DNA from: Pelargonium cotyledonis | Taxonomy: Eukaryota; Streptophyta; Magnoliopsida; Geraniales; Geraniaceae | Reading direction: 5' to 3' | Length of the DNA stretch: 22,236 bases | NCBI GenBank assembly: GCA_036897625.1 | Contig: JAYMTA010001039.1 | Span: 1-22,236 of the forward strand | Shown: in pieces, positions 21,358 through 22,236 of the stretch | Layout: each line of letters begins with the position of its first letter | How positions within the stretch are numbered: position 1 is the stretch's first letter | Notes under the pieces: model-generated | Seen by the model: only the letters and a program-made list of their open reading frames with translations | Told to the model about the DNA's origin: nothing | The model's database searches: none | Translations under genes and position numbers: made by a program

Positions 21358-21435
21358 TATACAAACATTCTAGTGGAAGTCAACAATTTAAGTTCCTATA
21401 CAAACATTCTAGTGGAAGTCAACAATTTAAGTTCC
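21358..21435. repeat. 39-bp perfect tandem duplication
   Basis: Two identical 39-bp units (21358-21396 and 21397-21435), each starting TATACAAACATTCTAG and ending CAATTTAAGTTCC, followed by a partial third unit (TAT). The unit is 13 codons long, so a surrounding open stretch (21217-21459) stays open, but nothing else suggests coding. Identity of the units points to recent replication slippage. Confidence 0.9.
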
Positions 21436-21972
21436 TATGTAATTATAGGTCGCCAATAAGTGACCTGATACATATGTAAATGTTTTGTTACTCGGCATGT
21501 GTCATATATTTTTCTTGCAGACTGTCCTGGCTCATGAGCAATTATTGACCCAATCCGATAGTCCCTTATATTTGAATTGCCAAAGAGTGAGTTGGTAAGC
21601 ATATTTGTCGACTCTAGACTGACTCTAATAGTGTATTTGTTTGCATTCTTATTTTCTAATTTTATGGATAAATTGCTTTATTAACTAAAACACATAACCT
21701 AAACGTCACAAGACAGCAATTTCATCAATACGCTAATGCTCACCCTAATTTCAATGTCGTATTGGACCCAATTATGCACTTTTAAGCCTTATATTAGGAA
21801 AAATTACAAGTTTAACTATCTACCAATTTATATATATTACATAATCTCATATGATCTGGCAAAGTATAGTCCCAATTTGTTTATTACTAATATGGATTTG
21901 ATCAAAGAGTTGACACTAATTACCATATAATTTATTTTCATTGACCAATAACAATTTTCAGGCATAGTACTT
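21436..21972. other. AT-rich intergenic DNA
   Basis: No gene, RNA or element is recognised. Open stretches here are short and AT-driven. Confidence 0.5.
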
Positions 21973-22236
21973 TAGAGGGTGTTTGGATTAGTTTCTCAAA
22001 AATAGCTGATAAGCATGTAGAGCTTATAAGCATTAATGTGCTCCGGCTCTTTTTAAGAATAAGTTTTTAACTGTTTGGTAAGAAAATGCTGATAAGCACT
22101 TGAATTGTTTGGTAAAAAGTGATGATAAGTCGTCTATAATGTCAAATTGACTATAAAAAACATTAATAATATTTTTTGAGTGAATATTTTTATTTAAATA
22201 ATTACGTTGTTTGTGAAAAATTCATGAGAATATTTA
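21973..22236. mobile_element. Probable hAT-like MITE, cut by the window end
   Basis: TAGAGGGTGTTTGGATTAG begins the segment, followed by repeated AGCTGATAAGC, GCTTATAAGC, GCTGATAAGC and TGTTTGGTA motifs. A GGGTGTTTGG start with subterminal GCTTATAAGC repeats is characteristic of a widespread group of plant MITEs usually assigned to hAT. The other terminus and target duplication lie outside the window. Confidence 0.5.

Noticed and set aside
1-22236. CRISPR array, operon, phage or other prokaryote-type system
   Set aside because: Spliced plant genes, plant MITEs and a SINE dominate; no spaced direct repeats or compact gene clusters were seen.

Overview
The window is nuclear DNA from a flowering plant, most likely a eudicot. 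It is AT-rich, its genes are split by many GT-AG introns, and it carries plant-type dispersed elements (Stowaway MITEs, a tRNA-derived SINE, Helitron-like ends). I cannot name the species. No prokaryotic, organellar or viral signature was seen.

Layout. (1) 1-2560: decayed DNA holding a frameshifted relic of a lycopene epsilon-cyclase exon (651-793), with a perfect G-box palindrome upstream (51-62). (2) 2560-2704: two Helitron-like 3' ends in the same orientation. (3) About 2890-9240: complete gene for the PP2A scaffold subunit A, copy 1 (12 coding exons, 587 aa), behind a palindromic site II promoter element and a 5'-UTR intron. (4) 9240-10830: intergenic DNA with two Stowaway MITEs. (5) About 10830-17300: PP2A subunit A, copy 2 (same 12-exon structure, 585 aa), also with a leader intron. 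(6) 17300-18300: repeat-like DNA and a young SINE with perfect target-site duplications. (7) 18329-20703, minus strand: a four-exon PLAC8 / cell-number-regulator-type gene (274 aa), with a long Pro/Gln/Asn/His-rich N-terminus and most of the family cysteines missing. (8) 20764-22236: AT-rich intergenic DNA with a 39-bp tandem duplication and the start of a probable MITE cut by the window end.

The main story is a direct tandem duplication of the PP2A scaffold gene, with start codons 7,822 bp apart. It includes the leader intron and the 3' flank. Every coding exon has the same length and phase in both copies except the last (120 versus 114 nt). I count about 37 amino-acid differences (roughly 94% identity), spread very unevenly. 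Exons 8 and 9 have none despite about 23 synonymous changes; exon 11 has nine in 47 residues. The promoters have diverged completely: site II palindrome in copy 1, MITE-rich AT DNA in copy 2. Both proteins should act as the HEAT-repeat scaffold holding PP2A catalytic C and regulatory B subunits. I found no wholly new system. The points most worth checking are the exon-specific divergence, the cysteine-depleted PLAC8 protein, the cyclase relic and the paired Helitron ends.
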